Assembly: GCF_018336155.1 (NCBI RefSeq)
Contig: NZ_JAGYHF010000003.1
Span: forward strand, 310,001-374,000
DNA length: 64,000 nt
Origin: Pseudomonas rustica
GTDB lineage: Bacteria; Pseudomonadota; Gammaproteobacteria; Pseudomonadales; Pseudomonadaceae
Direction: 5' to 3'
A model generated the notes under the pieces. It worked only from the letters and a program-made list of their open reading frames with translations. It made no database searches and was not told the origin of the DNA. Shown here one piece after another: positions 24,900 through 37,085 of this stretch. The position numbers and the translations under genes were made by a program. Positions within the stretch are counted from its first letter, which is position 1; each line of letters starts with the position of its first letter.

Positions 24900-27800
24900 G
24901 TGCGGCTCAAGTGCATCAAACTGGCGGGATTCAAATCCTTCGTCGACCCGACCACGGTGAACTTCCCCAGTAACATGGCGGCGGTCGTCGGGCCGAACGG
25001 TTGCGGCAAGTCGAACATCATCGACGCCGTCCGCTGGGTGATGGGCGAAAGTTCGGCGAAGAACCTGCGTGGCGAGTCGATGACCGACGTCATCTTCAAC
25101 GGTTCGACCAGCCGCAAACCGGTAAGCCAGGCGAGCATCGAGCTGGTCTTCGACAACTCCGACGGCACCTTGCTCGGCGAGTACGCGGCCTACGCGGAAA
25201 TCTCGATTCGCCGCAAAGTCACCCGCGACAGCCAGACCACGTATTACCTCAACGGCACCAAATGCCGTCGTCGCGACATCACCGATATCTTCCTCGGCAC
25301 CGGTCTCGGCCCGCGCAGCTACTCGATCATCGAGCAGGGGATGATCTCCAAGCTGATCGAATCCAAGCCCGAAGACCTGCGTAACTTTATTGAAGAAGCC
25401 GCGGGCATCTCGAAATATAAAGAGCGCCGTCGCGAGACCGAAAACCGCATCCGCCGCACCCACGAAAACCTCGCGCGTCTGACTGACTTGCGCGATGAGC
25501 TCGAGCGTCAACTCGAACGCCTGCACCGTCAGGCCGAAGCGGCGAAGAAGTACCAAGAATTCAAAGCCGAGGAGCGTCAGCTCAAGGCGCAACTGTCGGC
25601 CCTGCGCTGGCAGGATCTGAATGATCAGGTCGGTCAGCGCGAGTCGATCATCGGCACCCAGGAAATCAGTTTCGAAGCTTTGGTCGCTGAGCAGCGAAAT
25701 GCTGATGCGGCCATCGAACGCTTGCGCGACGGTCACCATGATCTGTCCGAGCGCTTCAATCTGGTGCAAGGGCGCTTCTATTCGGTCGGCGGTGACATCG
25801 CCCGGGTCGAACAGAGCATCCAGCACGGCCAGCAACGTCTGCGGCAGTTGCAGGACGATCTGAAAGAAGCCGAGCGCGCCCGCCTCGAAACCGAATCGCA
25901 TCTGGGCCACGACCGCACGCTGCTGCTGACCCTCGGTGAAGAGCTGGACATGCTCACCCCCGAGCAGGAAGTCACCAGCGCGGCCGCCGAAGAAGCTGCC
26001 GCTGCGCTGGAAGATTCCGAAAGCGTCATGCACGGCTGGCAGGAACAGTGGGACGCTTTCAACCTGACTGCCGCCGAACCGCGCCGTCAGGCCGAGGTGC
26101 AGCAGTCGCGCATCCAGCAGCTGGAAAGCAGCATGGAGCGCCTCGCTGATCGGCAAAAGCGTCTCGGCGAAGAGCGCGCGTTGCTCTCGGCCGACCCGGA
26201 AGACGCGGCGATCATGGAGCTCAACGAGCAGCTCGCCGAGTCCGAAGCGACCCTCGAAGATTTGCAGACCAGCGAAGAAGCGCAGGTCGAAAAACTCGAA
26301 CAACTGCGCCAGGAATTGCAGCAAGCGCTGACCGCGCAGCAGCAGGCGCAGGGCGATTTGCAGCGCCTCAATGGTCGGCTCGCATCCCTTGAAGCCTTGC
26401 AACAAGCCGCGCTCGATCCAGGCACCGGCACCGCCGAATGGCTGAAGGAGCACAACCTCGCCGAGCGTCCGCGTCTGGCTGAAGGTTTGAAGGTTGAGGC
26501 CGGTTGGGAACTGGCGGTGGAAACCGTGCTCGGCGCCGATCTGCAAGCGGTGCTGGTCGACGACTTCAGTGGCTTCGATTTGTCCGGTTTTACTCAGGGC
26601 GATTTGCGTCTGCTCAGCCCGGCCAGCGATGGCGTGCGGGTGGCGGGCAGCTTGCTGGATAAAGTCGACGCGCAGATTGATCTGTCGCCGTGGCTCGGTC
26701 AGGTCAAACCGGTCGATAGCCTCGAGCAGGCCTTGGCCTTGCGCGGGCAATTGAGCGCCGGTGAGAGCCTGATCAGCCGCGACGGTTACTGGATTGGTCG
26801 ACACTTTTTACGCGTACGACGGGCCAGCGAAGCGGAAAGCGGCATGCTCGCCCGTGGTCAGGAAATCGAAGCGCTGCACCTCGAGCGCGAAGAGAAAGAA
26901 GCCACCGTCGAGGCCATGGAAACCCGTCTGCAAACCCTGCGCGCGCAACAGCGTCAGCAAGAAAACGGTCGCGAACATTTGCGTCGTTTGCTGCAAGACG
27001 AAGCGCGCCAGCAAGGCGAACTGAAAGCTCAGTTGTCCGCCGGCAAAGCCAAGGCCGAACAGTTGACCTTGCGTCGCACGCGTCTCGATGAAGAGTTGAT
27101 CGAACTCGGCGAACAGCGTGAGCTTGAGCACGAACAAGTCGGCGAAGCGCGCATGCACTTGCAGGAAGCGCTGGATGCCATGGCGCTGGACACCGAACAG
27201 CGCGAGTTGTTGCTGGCCCAGCGTGACAGCCTGCGCGAACGCCTTGATCGTGTGCGTCAGGAAGCGCGGCAGCATAAGGATCACGCCCATCAATTGGCCG
27301 TGCGTCTCGGCTCGTTGCGCGCGCAGCATGACTCCACGCGTCAGGCGCTCGAGCGTCTGGAAATGCAGTCCGAGCGCCTGACTGAAAAACGCGAACAGTT
27401 GAGTCTGAACCTGGAGGAGGGCGAGGCGCCGCTGGAAGAGCTGCGCCTGAAACTCGAAGAGCTGCTCGACAAGCGCATGACCGTCGACGAAGAACTCAAG
27501 ACCGCGCAGATCGCCCTGGAAGACGCTGACCGCGAATTGCGCGACGCGGAAAAACGCCGGACTCAGGCTGAACAACAATCGCAATTGATTCGCGGCCAAC
27601 TCGAACAGCAGCGCATGGAATGGCAAGCCCTCACCGTGCGCCGCAAGGCCTTGCAGGATCAATTGCTCGAAGACGGCTACGATCTCAACGGCGTGCTTGC
27701 GACATTAACCGCGCAAGCCAGTGAACGCGAAGCCGAAGAAGAACTCGAACGCATCAATGCGCGGATTCAACGCCTGGGCGCGATCAACCTCGCGGCCATC

Positions 27801-28388
27801 GATGAATACACGCAGCAGTCTGAACGTAAACGTTATCTGGATGCGCAGGATGCTGATCTGGTCGAAGCACTGGAGACGCTGGAAAACGTTATCCGCAAGA
27901 TCGACAAGGAAACCCGTAACCGCTTCAAAGATACCTTTGATCAGATCAATGGCGGTTTACAGGCGCTTTTCCCAAAAGTTTTCGGTGGCGGGCGCGCGTA
28001 TTTGGAACTGACGGGCGAAGATCTACTCGATACAGGGGTAACGATCATGGCGCAGCCGCCAGGGAAGAAGAACAGCACCATCCATTTGCTCTCCGGCGGG
28101 GAAAAAGCCCTGACCGCATTGGCACTGGTTTTTGCGATCTTCAAGTTGAACCCGGCGCCGTTCTGCATGCTCGATGAGGTTGACGCGCCGCTGGATGACG
28201 CTAACGTTGGACGCTACGCACGTTTGGTCAAAGAGATGTCGCAGACCGTGCAGTTCATCTATATCACCCACAACAAAATCGCCATGGAAATGGCCGAGCA
28301 GTTGATGGGCGTAACGATGCATGAACCGGGTTGTTCGCGACTGGTGGCGGTGGATGTCGAAGAGGCGATGGCAATGGTAGACGCGTAA
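24900..28388 (+). CDS. smc: Chromosome segregation ATPase SMC
   Basis: The 1162-residue protein has the full SMC layout: N-terminal ATPase head with Walker A GPNGCGKSN (31-39), a long coiled coil rich in Glu, Gln and Arg, a hinge (about 500-640), a second coiled coil and the C-terminal head with the signature LSGGEKALTALALV and Walker B MLDEVDAPLDD. It forms a dimer that acts with ScpAB in chromosome organisation. The start is GTG at 24900 (MRLKCIKLAGFKSF) without a clear ribosome-binding site, which suggests coupling to the upstream regulator gene. zipA and ligA follow on the same strand, the conserved order in Pseudomonas. Confidence 0.97.
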   Translation: MRLKCIKLAGFKSFVDPTTVNFPSNMAAVVGPNGCGKSNIIDAVRWVMGESSAKNLRGESMTDVIFNGSTSRKPVSQASIELVFDNSDGTLLGEYAAYAEISIRRKVTRDSQTTYYLNGTKCRRRDITDIFLGTGLGPRSYSIIEQGMISKLIESKPEDLRNFIEEAAGISKYKERRRETENRIRRTHENLARLTDLRDELERQLERLHRQAEAAKKYQEFKAEERQLKAQLSALRWQDLNDQVGQRESIIGTQEISFEALVAEQRNADAAIERLRDGHHDLSERFNLVQGRFYSVGGDIARVEQSIQHGQQRLRQLQDDLKEAERARLETESHLGHDRTLLLTLGEELDMLTPEQEVTSAAAEEAAAALEDSESVMHGWQEQWDAFNLTAAEPRRQAEVQQSRIQQLESSMERLADRQKRLGEERALLSADPEDAAIMELNEQLAESEATLEDLQTSEEAQVEKLEQLRQELQQALTAQQQAQGDLQRLNGRLASLEALQQAALDPGTGTAEWLKEHNLAERPRLAEGLKVEAGWELAVETVLGADLQAVLVDDFSGFDLSGFTQGDLRLLSPASDGVRVAGSLLDKVDAQIDLSPWLGQVKPVDSLEQALALRGQLSAGESLISRDGYWIGRHFLRVRRASEAESGMLARGQEIEALHLEREEKEATVEAMETRLQTLRAQQRQQENGREHLRRLLQDEARQQGELKAQLSAGKAKAEQLTLRRTRLDEELIELGEQRELEHEQVGEARMHLQEALDAMALDTEQRELLLAQRDSLRERLDRVRQEARQHKDHAHQLAVRLGSLRAQHDSTRQALERLEMQSERLTEKREQLSLNLEEGEAPLEELRLKLEELLDKRMTVDEELKTAQIALEDADRELRDAEKRRTQAEQQSQLIRGQLEQQRMEWQALTVRRKALQDQLLEDGYDLNGVLATLTAQASEREAEEELERINARIQRLGAINLAAIDEYTQQSERKRYLDAQDADLVEALETLENVIRKIDKETRNRFKDTFDQINGGLQALFPKVFGGGRAYLELTGEDLLDTGVTIMAQPPGKKNSTIHLLSGGEKALTALALVFAIFKLNPAPFCMLDEVDAPLDDANVGRYARLVKEMSQTVQFIYITHNKIAMEMAEQLMGVTMHEPGCSRLVAVDVEEAMAMVDA

Positions 28389-28647
28389 GTCCGCGTGTTG
28401 TCGGAAAGGTATTAGAGGGTTGTAGGACTTTTTTACCGACTTCGACTTGCTGGCCAATCGACATATTCGTGCAAGCCAATGAGACAGACGGTGTAAAGTT
28501 GCCTTTGGTCGTGCTAGTTTAATGTCAAATTTTCGTATACGTGGGCAAAACGCCTGTCAGAACATAGAGTTGGCGCCACGTTTTAAAGCGGTTTGCACAG
28601 TGTAAACCCCTTATTTTTCAGCATTTTTTATAGAGGCACGGGATTAC

Positions 28648-29511
28648 ATGGAAATCGGTCTGCGCGAGTGGCTGATCGTCATCGGCATCATAGTAATAGC
28701 CGGTATTCTTTTCGATGGCTGGCGCCGTATGCGCGGCGGCAAGGGAAAACTGAAGTTCCGTCTTGACCGAAGTCTGTCCAACCTGCCGGACGAGGACACC
28801 AGCGCTGAGCTGTTGGGCCCGGCCCGCGTGCTGGACACGCATAAAGAGCCGCAGCTGGACGAACACGATTTGCCGTCGGTGAGCATGCCGGCCCGCGAAG
28901 CACGCGAGCCTCGCGATTCCGGCAACAAACGTGGCAAACGTGGCGGCAAAGGTTCGGCGCAGGGCGACTTGAACCTCGATCTGGATCTGGATGACGGCCC
29001 GAGCTTCAGCAGCCGTGACGATGATTTCGCCGACGACAGCAAGCCTGCACCGGCCGTGGTCGAAAAAGATCAGCCGCAAGCTGAAGAAGTTTTGGTGATC
29101 AGCGTGATCTGCCGCGACGCCGCCGGCTTCAAAGGCCCGGCGCTGTTGCAGAACATTCTGGAAAGCGGTCTGCGTTTTGGCGAGATGGACATTTTCCACC
29201 GTCACGAAAGCATGGCCGGCAACGGCGAAGTGCTGTTCTCGATGGCCAACGCGGTCAAGCCGGGCATTTTTGATCTGGACGACATCGACCATTTCAGCAC
29301 CCCGGCGGTGAGCTTCTTCCTCGGCCTGCCAGGCCCGCGTCATCCTAAGCAAGCCTTCGACGTGATGGTCGCCGCAGCCCGCAAGCTGTCGCAGGAACTC
29401 AACGGCGAGCTGAAAGATGACCAGCGCAGCGTGCTGACTGCACAGACGATCGAGCACTACCGTCAGCGCATCGTCGAATTCGAACGCCGCGCCCTGACCC
29501 AGAAGCGCTAA
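28648..29511 (+). CDS. zipA: Cell division protein ZipA
   Basis: The 287-residue division protein has an N-terminal membrane anchor (residues about 7-24: [16 protein letters not shown]) followed by a basic stop ([11 protein letters not shown]), a charged and flexible linker rich in Asp and Arg (about 40-145), and the C-terminal FtsZ-binding domain (about 146-280) with [20 protein letters not shown] and [18 protein letters not shown]. It tethers FtsZ to the inner membrane. The 260-base gap after smc probably holds its own promoter. Confidence 0.95.
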   Translation: MEIGLREWLIVIGIIVIAGILFDGWRRMRGGKGKLKFRLDRSLSNLPDEDTSAELLGPARVLDTHKEPQLDEHDLPSVSMPAREAREPRDSGNKRGKRGGKGSAQGDLNLDLDLDDGPSFSSRDDDFADDSKPAPAVVEKDQPQAEEVLVISVICRDAAGFKGPALLQNILESGLRFGEMDIFHRHESMAGNGEVLFSMANAVKPGIFDLDDIDHFSTPAVSFFLGLPGPRHPKQAFDVMVAAARKLSQELNGELKDDQRSVLTAQTIEHYRQRIVEFERRALTQKR

Positions 29512-29513
29512 GA

Positions 29514-29583
29514 CCTGTAGGAGCAGAGCTTGCTCGCGAAGCGATCTCAAGGACGCCATCGCGAGCAAGCTTTGCTCCTACAA
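29514..29583. repeat. REP-like inverted pair, GTAGGAGCAGAGCTTGCTCGC variant
   Basis: CCTGTAGGAGCAGAGCTTGC and its complement form a long hairpin immediately after the zipA stop codon, before ligA. Confidence 0.75.
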
Positions 29584-29598
29584 TGATTAAAAGATTGA

Positions 29599-32110
<2,512 letters not shown>

Positions 32111-32112
32111 CC

Positions 32113-32246
32113 CTGTGGCGAGGGGATTTATCCCCGTTCGGCGACGCAGTCGTCGCAAAACCATACGGCTCGGTACATCTGATTTACCGCGTCGTATGGA
32201 TTTGGGGTCGCTTCGCAACCCATCGGGGATAAATCCCCTCGCCACA
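32113..32246. repeat. Inverted repeat, TGTGGCGAGGGGATTTATCC family
   Basis: CTGTGGCGAGGGGATTTATC and its complement bracket about 90 bases that include further short dyads (CCATACG/CGTATGG). It immediately follows the tandem array. It is a separate Pseudomonas intergenic repeat family, seen once in this window. Confidence 0.8.
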
Positions 32247-32271
32247 ATGGTGCTATCACTTGGTTGCACTT

Positions 32272-32377
32272 GATCGTTCCCACGCTCCCGCGTGGGAATG
32301 CCGCCCTGGACGCTCCGCGTCCGCTGTGACGCAGAGCGTCACTGGATGCATTCCCACGCAGAGCGTGGGAACGATCA
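32272..32377. repeat. REP-like element, CGTTCCCACGCTCTGCGTGG family
   Basis: An inverted pair of this family follows the previous repeat, so 31996-32424 is made up almost wholly of repeats. The promoter of the next gene must be in the last 50 bases. Confidence 0.85.
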
Positions 32378-32424
32378 TCGCGCCAGAATGATCTAGTCTC
32401 TGCAAGCCCCAGGGAGAGATCGCC

Positions 32425-33588
32425 ATGCACCGTTTTTTCGAGCAACTGAGTTCTCGCATCATCGCGCCGTTCATGGGCGAATCTTCGCGCAATAGCAAAG
32501 TCTGGCCGTGCCGCTGCGGTCAGTCGTTGTTCTTTCGCAACAGCCAGTGCCTGGCCTGCAATGCCTTGCTCGGATACCAGCCGGAAGAAAGCCGCATCAC
32601 CTCCCTGTCGCCCGGTGTGGAGAACGGCACCTGGACGCTGGATGCTGATCCCGACGCAGGCCTGTTTCGCCGCTGCGCCAACCTCGACACGCCCGCCGCG
32701 TGCAACTGGCTGCTGCCGGCCAACGTCGACGATGCCTTGTGCGTCGCCTGTAGCCTCAATCGCACCATCCCCGACCTGTCCGATCCGGAAAATCCCGAGC
32801 GCTGGCGCAAGGTTGAAATCGCCAAGCGCCGCCTCGTCGCGCAACTGATCACTCTTGGCTTGCAGGTCATCCCGAAAACCGTGGATGAAGACAGCGGCCT
32901 CGCTTTCGATTTCATCGGCGTCGACCTCGAAGGCAACGCGCCGATGACCGGCCACGCGAACGGCCTGATCACCCTCGACATCAAAGAAGCCGACGACGCC
33001 CACCGCGAGCGGGTGAGGGCGCAGATGCATGAACCGTATCGCACGCTGCTCGGGCATTTTCGGCATGAGGTCGGGCACTACTATTGGGATCGGCTGATCG
33101 CCAACGGCCCGTGGCTCGATTCATTCCGTAACCTGTTCGGCGACGAGCGCGCCAGTTACGCCGAGGCGCTCGATCGTCATTACCAACAAGGCGCGCCCCT
33201 CGACTGGCCTCAGCACTATGTCAGCGCCTACGCGACCATGCACCCGTGGGAAGACTGGGCGGAAACCTGGGCGCATTACCTGCACATGATGGACGCGGTG
33301 GACACGGCGCTGGGGTTTGGCATGAGCGCGCGGGAAATGGATTTCGATTACCAGCCGTTTCCGAGCAGCACGCTGTACGACCCGCAGCATCCCGGTGGCG
33401 AGGCGTTCCTGGCGTTTGTTAATGCGTGGATCGAGTTGGCCGGCATGCTCAATGAATTGTCACGCAGCATGGGCCAGCCGGATTTTTACCCGTTCGTGCT
33501 GCCGGCGGCTGCGATTGCCAAGCTGCACTTTATTCATCTGGTGATCCAGCAGGCGGGCGGCAAAGCGGACGAGGTACTGGCCCTGTAG
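32425..33588 (+). CDS. Putative zinc-binding metallopeptidase with N-terminal zinc ribbon
   Basis: The 387-residue protein starts with a zinc-ribbon-like cysteine cluster (WPCRCGQSLFFRNSQCLAC, about residues 29-47, and further cysteines CACSLN near 108-111) and has the metallopeptidase motif HEVGHYYWD (His214, Glu215, His218), followed by a Glu-containing helix (EDWAETWAHYLHMMD) that could give the third zinc ligand. This matches a family of uncharacterised bacterial zinc peptidases. No signal peptide is seen, so it is probably cytoplasmic. AGGGAGA precedes the ATG. Substrate and role are unknown. Confidence 0.85.
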   Translation: MHRFFEQLSSRIIAPFMGESSRNSKVWPCRCGQSLFFRNSQCLACNALLGYQPEESRITSLSPGVENGTWTLDADPDAGLFRRCANLDTPAACNWLLPANVDDALCVACSLNRTIPDLSDPENPERWRKVEIAKRRLVAQLITLGLQVIPKTVDEDSGLAFDFIGVDLEGNAPMTGHANGLITLDIKEADDAHRERVRAQMHEPYRTLLGHFRHEVGHYYWDRLIANGPWLDSFRNLFGDERASYAEALDRHYQQGAPLDWPQHYVSAYATMHPWEDWAETWAHYLHMMDAVDTALGFGMSAREMDFDYQPFPSSTLYDPQHPGGEAFLAFVNAWIELAGMLNELSRSMGQPDFYPFVLPAAAIAKLHFIHLVIQQAGGKADEVLAL

Positions 33589-33654
33589 GAGCTGCCGCAG
33601 GCTGCGATCTTTATGTCCTTGACCTTGTTCATATTTTTAATCTGAAACCAACGG

Positions 33655-33682
33655 TTGTAACTTCGTCTCAGATAGGTACAAT
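33655..33682 (+). promoter_or_regulatory. Promoter of the 4.5S RNA gene
   Basis: TTGTAA (33655-33660) and TACAAT (33677-33682) with a 16-base spacer lie about 32 bases before the RNA body. Transcription would start near 33690, leaving a leader of about 25 bases to be removed; a 5' leader cut by RNase P is known for E. coli 4.5S RNA. Confidence 0.7.
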
Positions 33683-33714
33683 GGCGCGGCTCGCCGACAG
33701 GCAAGCGTCGTTAT

Positions 33715-33827
33715 GGTGACCCCATCGGTCCCCCCGCAACGATTACCCGTGAACCTGGTCAGAGCCGGAAGGCAGCAGCCACAGCGGGAACATTGTGTGC
33801 CGGGGTGTGGCTGGTGGGGTCGCCACC
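33715..33827 (+). ncRNA. ffs: Signal recognition particle 4.5S RNA
   Basis: The region folds as one long hairpin: GGTGACCCC at the 5' side pairs with GGGGTCGCC at the 3' side, and the apical part contains the conserved SRP domain IV sequences GGTCAGAGCCGGAAGGCAGC and AGCAGCCA, which bind Ffh. The RNA directs membrane-protein synthesis together with Ffh and FtsY. It is followed by an intrinsic terminator. The position shortly before dnaX is conserved in Pseudomonas. Ends are estimated to within a few bases. Confidence 0.95.
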
Positions 33828-33851
33828 TTAACGAACAATCGAACGCTTCAA

Positions 33852-33889
33852 CCAGAACTGCATGGGTTTCACCCACTGCGGTTTTTTTG
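33852..33889 (+). terminator. Intrinsic terminator of ffs
   Basis: AACTGCATGGGT-TTC-ACCCACTGCGGTT forms an imperfect stem that runs into seven T residues. Confidence 0.85.
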
Positions 33890-33921
33890 TGTCTGCGATT
33901 TTCCAAGCAACGTGGATCAAC

Positions 33922-34014
33922 GTGGGAGCGGGCTTGCTCGCGAAGGCGTCGTGTCAGTCAGTATCCATTTTGAATGCCTGACCGCATTCGCGAGCAAGCC
34001 CGCTCCCACAGGGG
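33922..34014. repeat. REP-like inverted pair, GGGAGCGGGCTTGCTCGCGAA family
   Basis: Two facing copies lie between ffs and the convergent solute-binding protein gene and touch the latter's stop codon. Confidence 0.8.
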
Positions 34015-34764
34015 TTATGGGGTGGCTTCAGGGCTACCGGTATACAACCGGATAATCTCATCAATCTCCCCCGACATTTTCATCCGCAACAACGTGCGCA
34101 AAATCCGTTGCACCGGCACCTTCGGGTCATTCCTCACGTAGCAACCGACCTTCTGCTCCTGCAACACCGCCACCGCTTGCAATTGCTTTTCCGGCGTCAG
34201 GCGCTGATTAAACCAGTCCAGCGTCCACTGATTGCTCACCGCATAGCGATAACGCCCGGCCAGCAACTTCTCCAACACCTGCTCCTGATTGCGCGCATCT
34301 TCGCGGTGCAAGCGATCGGTGTCGAAAAACGGCTGCAGGGTAGGGTAGATGTAACCAAGCACGGTGCCGATGGATTGGCGGGGCAGGGTGGCAGGGTTAA
34401 TGCTGACGGGCTGATCCTTGCGACTGACTAACAGATCACGCTGGAACAACAGCGGCAGACTCCAGATGTAATCCCCCGACTGATTCGGCAGCCACGACTG
34501 CGCGGCATAGCAGCGCACATCAATCTCGCCGTGCTCCATGGCGCTCTGCACCCGGGCGCGCGGCAGCACGTGAAACTCGGCCGGCGCGCCGACTTGGGTG
34601 GCGAGGCTGAGCATGATGTCGTAGAGGATGCCCTGAGTCGGGCGGCCGCGTTCGTATTGCACCATCGGCATCGCCCAACTGTCGGGCATGGCAAAGCGCA
34701 GCGGTGGCTCTGCGGCCGCCACGCTCAGGCTGAATCCCAGCAGTGCCCCCACGGCCCAACGCAT
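34015..34764 (-). CDS. Periplasmic solute-binding protein, amino-acid type (SBP_bac_3)
   Basis: The 249-residue product has a signal peptide (MRWAVGALLGFSLSVAAA) and the fold pattern of family 3 solute-binding proteins (LRFAMPDSWAMPM, GILYDIMLSLATQVG, GEIDVRCYAAQSWL). Unlike true ABC-transporter partners, no permease or ATPase gene is nearby. Such orphan proteins in Pseudomonas are often free-standing receptors or of unknown role. It is divergent from dnaX, 145 bases away. The ligand is unknown. Confidence 0.8.
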   Translation of the reverse strand: MRWAVGALLGFSLSVAAAEPPLRFAMPDSWAMPMVQYERGRPTQGILYDIMLSLATQVGAPAEFHVLPRARVQSAMEHGEIDVRCYAAQSWLPNQSGDYIWSLPLLFQRDLLVSRKDQPVSINPATLPRQSIGTVLGYIYPTLQPFFDTDRLHREDARNQEQVLEKLLAGRYRYAVSNQWTLDWFNQRLTPEKQLQAVAVLQEQKVGCYVRNDPKVPVQRILRTLLRMKMSGEIDEIIRLYTGSPEATP

Positions 34765-34909
34765 AAACGCTCCGGTAATTCCCTGTCCTGAGCCGATAAA
34801 AGCCTCTGCTGATGGAGCTTAGCCACATTAGACGAGGACATCGGATGCAATTTTGCCCTTGCTCCGCTAGCATTAGCCGCTTCTGCTTCCTTCGCTGCGA
34901 CGGTTTTCG

Positions 34910-37018
34910 ATGAGTTATCAGGTTCTTGCACGTAAATGGCGTCCGCGCTCGTTCCGCGAAATGGTCGGCCAGACCCATGTGCTCAAAGCTCTGATCAATG
35001 CCTTGGACAGCCAGCGGCTGCACCACGCGTACCTGTTTACCGGTACTCGCGGGGTGGGTAAAACCACGATTGCGCGGATCATTGCCAAATGCCTGAACTG
35101 TGAGACAGGTATCACTTCCAGCCCGTGCGGCGAGTGCTCGGTGTGCCGTGAAATCGACGAAGGCCGCTTTGTCGACCTGATCGAGATCGATGCCGCGAGC
35201 CGCACCAAGGTCGAAGACACCCGCGAGCTACTCGACAACGTGCAGTACGCGCCGAGCCGCGGGCGCTTCAAGGTCTACCTGATCGACGAAGTGCACATGC
35301 TTTCCAGCCATTCCTTCAATGCGCTGCTGAAAACCCTCGAAGAACCGCCGCCCTACGTCAAGTTCATCCTGGCGACCACCGACCCGCAGAAACTTCCGGC
35401 AACGATTTTGTCGCGCTGCCTTCAGTTCTCGCTGAAGAACATGACGCCGGAGCGCGTGGTCGAGCATTTGACCCACGTGCTGACCGCCGAAAGCGTGCCG
35501 TTCGAAGACGACGCGCTGTGGCTGCTCGGTCGCGCTGCTGACGGTTCGATGCGTGACGCCATGAGCCTGACCGATCAGGCCATTGCTTTCGGTGAAGGCC
35601 AGGTACTCGCCACCGACGTGCGGGCGATGCTCGGCACGCTGGATCACGGTCAGGTCTTTGACGTTCTGCATTCGTTGATTGAAGGCGATGCCAAGGCATT
35701 GCTTGAAGCGGTGCGCCACCTGGCCGAGCAGGGCCCTGACTGGAACGGCGTGCTCTCGGAAATTCTTAACGTTCTGCACCGCGTCGCTATCGCGCAAGCG
35801 CTGCCGGAAGGCGTCGACAACGGCCATGGCGATCGCGATCGCGTGTTGGCGCTGGCGCAAGCCTTGCCGGCCGAAGACGTGCAGTTCTATTACCAGATGG
35901 GCCTGATCGGCCGCCGCGATTTGCCGCTGGCGCCGGACCCGCGCGGCGGTTTCGAAATGGTGCTGCTGCGAATGCTGGCCTTCCGGCCGGCTGATACGGC
36001 GGACGCCCCGAGGCAACCGCTAAAGCCAGTGGGGATCAGCCAGGCCACAGTTGATTCCGCAAATTCAGTGGCTGCCGCGCCTAAACCTGCGCCGGTGGTT
36101 GCTGCGGCTGTTGCCCCGACGCCGGCTCCTGTAACAGCACCTGCGCCGGCTCCAGAGCCTGCGCCGGTTGCTCCAGTTGCTCCAGTTGCTCCAGTTGCCG
36201 AGCCAGAGCCAGAGCCAACGCCCGTCGTCGCCGAAGCCGTTGTCGATCTGCCGTGGAACGATCCGGTAGAAGCCGAGGCCGAGCCAGAACCCGAGCCAGC
36301 CCAGCAACCTGCCGTCGAGCCCATGCTGGAAACCGCCGCCGAGCAACCCGAGTTGCCGCCGATGCCGTTGCCGACCCCGGACAGCGTCGTTCCTGACGCA
36401 CCAGAGTGGGCCGCCGCGCCAATTCCAGAGCCGTCAGTCGCTGACGTCGATGCCGCTACCCCGGGCACCGACATGGACGACGAGCCGCCGCTGGACGAGG
36501 ATTACATCGAGCCGGACATGGACTCGGCGTACAGCTACCTCGACGAACTGGCCAGCGAACACGCCGCTGATCCAGAGCCGGAACCCGAACCTGAGCCCGC
36601 AGCGGCGCCGGCCACCGGTCTGGCGTTGCAATGGCTGGAGCTGTTCCCGAAACTGCCGATCTCCGGCATGACCGGCAGCATCGCCGCCAACTGTACGTTG
36701 ATCGCGGTTGATGGCGATCATTGGCTGATGCACCTCGATCCGGCGCACAGTGCGCTGTTCAACGCCACGCAGCAGCGACGTCTGAACGATGCGTTGAACC
36801 AGTTCCACGGTCGCACGCTGACGCTGACCATCGAGCTGATCAAACCCGAGCAGGAGACCCCGGCTCAGGCCGCCTCCCGTCGCCGGGCCAACCGTCAGCG
36901 CGAAGCGGAGGAGTCGATTCATGGCGATCCGTTCATCCAGCAGATGGTTCAGCAGTTTGGCGCGGTGGTGCGACACGATACTATTGAACCTGTCGACGCC
37001 TTGGTCGCCCAAGGCTAA
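34910..37018 (+). CDS. dnaX: DNA polymerase III subunits tau/gamma
   Basis: The 702-residue clamp-loader ATPase has Walker A GTRGVGKTT (Lys51), a zinc site (Cys64, 73, 76, 79), DEVHM (126-130) and SRC arginine-finger motif. After the collar domain comes a long low-complexity linker (about 375-580) rich in Ala, Pro, Glu and Val, including repeated PVAPVAPVA, and then the C-terminal tau region that binds the polymerase and helicase. I see no A-AAA-AAG slippery heptamer like that of E. coli, so how or whether gamma is made is open. ybaB follows 67 bases downstream, with recR further on. Confidence 0.96.
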   Translation: MSYQVLARKWRPRSFREMVGQTHVLKALINALDSQRLHHAYLFTGTRGVGKTTIARIIAKCLNCETGITSSPCGECSVCREIDEGRFVDLIEIDAASRTKVEDTRELLDNVQYAPSRGRFKVYLIDEVHMLSSHSFNALLKTLEEPPPYVKFILATTDPQKLPATILSRCLQFSLKNMTPERVVEHLTHVLTAESVPFEDDALWLLGRAADGSMRDAMSLTDQAIAFGEGQVLATDVRAMLGTLDHGQVFDVLHSLIEGDAKALLEAVRHLAEQGPDWNGVLSEILNVLHRVAIAQALPEGVDNGHGDRDRVLALAQALPAEDVQFYYQMGLIGRRDLPLAPDPRGGFEMVLLRMLAFRPADTADAPRQPLKPVGISQATVDSANSVAAAPKPAPVVAAAVAPTPAPVTAPAPAPEPAPVAPVAPVAPVAEPEPEPTPVVAEAVVDLPWNDPVEAEAEPEPEPAQQPAVEPMLETAAEQPELPPMPLPTPDSVVPDAPEWAAAPIPEPSVADVDAATPGTDMDDEPPLDEDYIEPDMDSAYSYLDELASEHAADPEPEPEPEPAAAPATGLALQWLELFPKLPISGMTGSIAANCTLIAVDGDHWLMHLDPAHSALFNATQQRRLNDALNQFHGRTLTLTIELIKPEQETPAQAASRRRANRQREAEESIHGDPFIQQMVQQFGAVVRHDTIEPVDALVAQG

Positions 37019-37085
37019 TAACTGAAGGTGCCCGGCCTCCATGGCCGGGCGCTGTTTTGATCCAAGTACTTTTGAGGTGATTCCC

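Noticed and set aside
35900..36300. Programmed frameshift site in dnaX
   Set aside because: No run of A or other slippery heptamer was seen in the expected region.
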